Below, piece by piece: positions 32,125-32,199 of a DNA stretch of 32,199 nucleotides. A model generated the notes under the pieces. It saw only the letters and a program-made list of their open reading frames with translations. It did not search any database and was not told the DNA's origin. Origin of the DNA: Planctomycetota bacterium (GTDB lineage: Bacteria; Planctomycetota; MHYJ01; JACPRB01); the NCBI GenBank assembly GCA_016190155.1, contig JACPRB010000285.1:1-32199 (forward strand), read 5' to 3'. The translations under genes were made by a program, and so were the position numbers. Position 1 is the first letter of the stretch; each line of letters starts with the position of its first letter.

Positions 32125-32199
32125 TGGCGGAGAGAGTCGCGCGTTCCCAGACTCGGAGGAGCTTGCGGAGGAGGCGGTAGTTTCGGATGGCCCGGGCCA

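Overview
The window is GC-rich and gene-dense. It looks chromosomal and comes from an uncultured bacterium, most likely a planctomycete (Planctomycetota) or a close relative. That placement is an inference from gene content: a MoxR/DUF58/BatA-type von Willebrand operon, a very large secreted PQQ-propeller/TPR protein, a squalene-cyclase-like repeat protein, two Hanks-type Ser/Thr kinases (one fused to a formylglycine-generating-enzyme-like domain), ECF sigma factors beside kinases, and a pyrophosphate-type phosphofructokinase. No rRNA, tRNA, CRISPR array, transposase or integrase was found.

Layout. (1) 1-6417 (+): a compact operon of MoxR AAA+ ATPase (5' end outside the window), DUF58 protein, BatA-like membrane VWA protein and a second, larger membrane VWA protein. 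(2) 6507-11318: an ECF sigma factor with a TATAAT box almost on its start codon. It overlaps convergently with a membrane Ser/Thr kinase, which is preceded on the minus strand by a secreted unknown protein; a small cupin gene follows. (3) 11601-16857 (+): a 1390-aa secreted PQQ/TPR protein overlapping a secreted terpenoid-cyclase-fold repeat protein. (4) 16894-20212 (+): an ABC ATPase/permease pair, then a PtsN-like EIIA domain fused to a CBS pair, then a TPR protein. (5) 23420-20237 (-): five genes in tandem. They encode an unknown exported protein and three proteins resembling TrbC, TraF and TraH of F-type conjugation systems, in the F-plasmid relative order, followed by a small lipoprotein. 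No other transfer gene is visible. (6) 23421-24246: the only long gap, rich in dispersed repeats, with an 18-bp direct repeat around an imperfect hairpin, and holding an untracked 38-codon ORF with a very strong ribosome-binding site. (7) 24247-25980 (+): kinase-FGE fusion, overlapping convergently with phosphofructokinase (-). (8) 27200-31486 (+): a 1428-aa protein with a degenerate GGDEF domain, AAA ATPase, proline-rich linkers and HEAT-like repeats. (9) 31708-end: an ECF sigma factor whose region 4 is broken across reading frames.

The most unusual item is the isolated trbC-traF-traH-like cluster. It keeps the periplasmic/outer-membrane, thioredoxin-fold part of an F-type pilus assembly machine without ATPases, coupling protein, relaxase or pilin in view. 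Next are the GGDEF domain that has lost its catalytic signature but kept an RxxD inhibitory-site motif, the PPi-type residues in the phosphofructokinase, and the split between leaderless-looking genes and genes with strong Shine-Dalgarno sequences. All family assignments come from reading motifs by eye; no database search was run.
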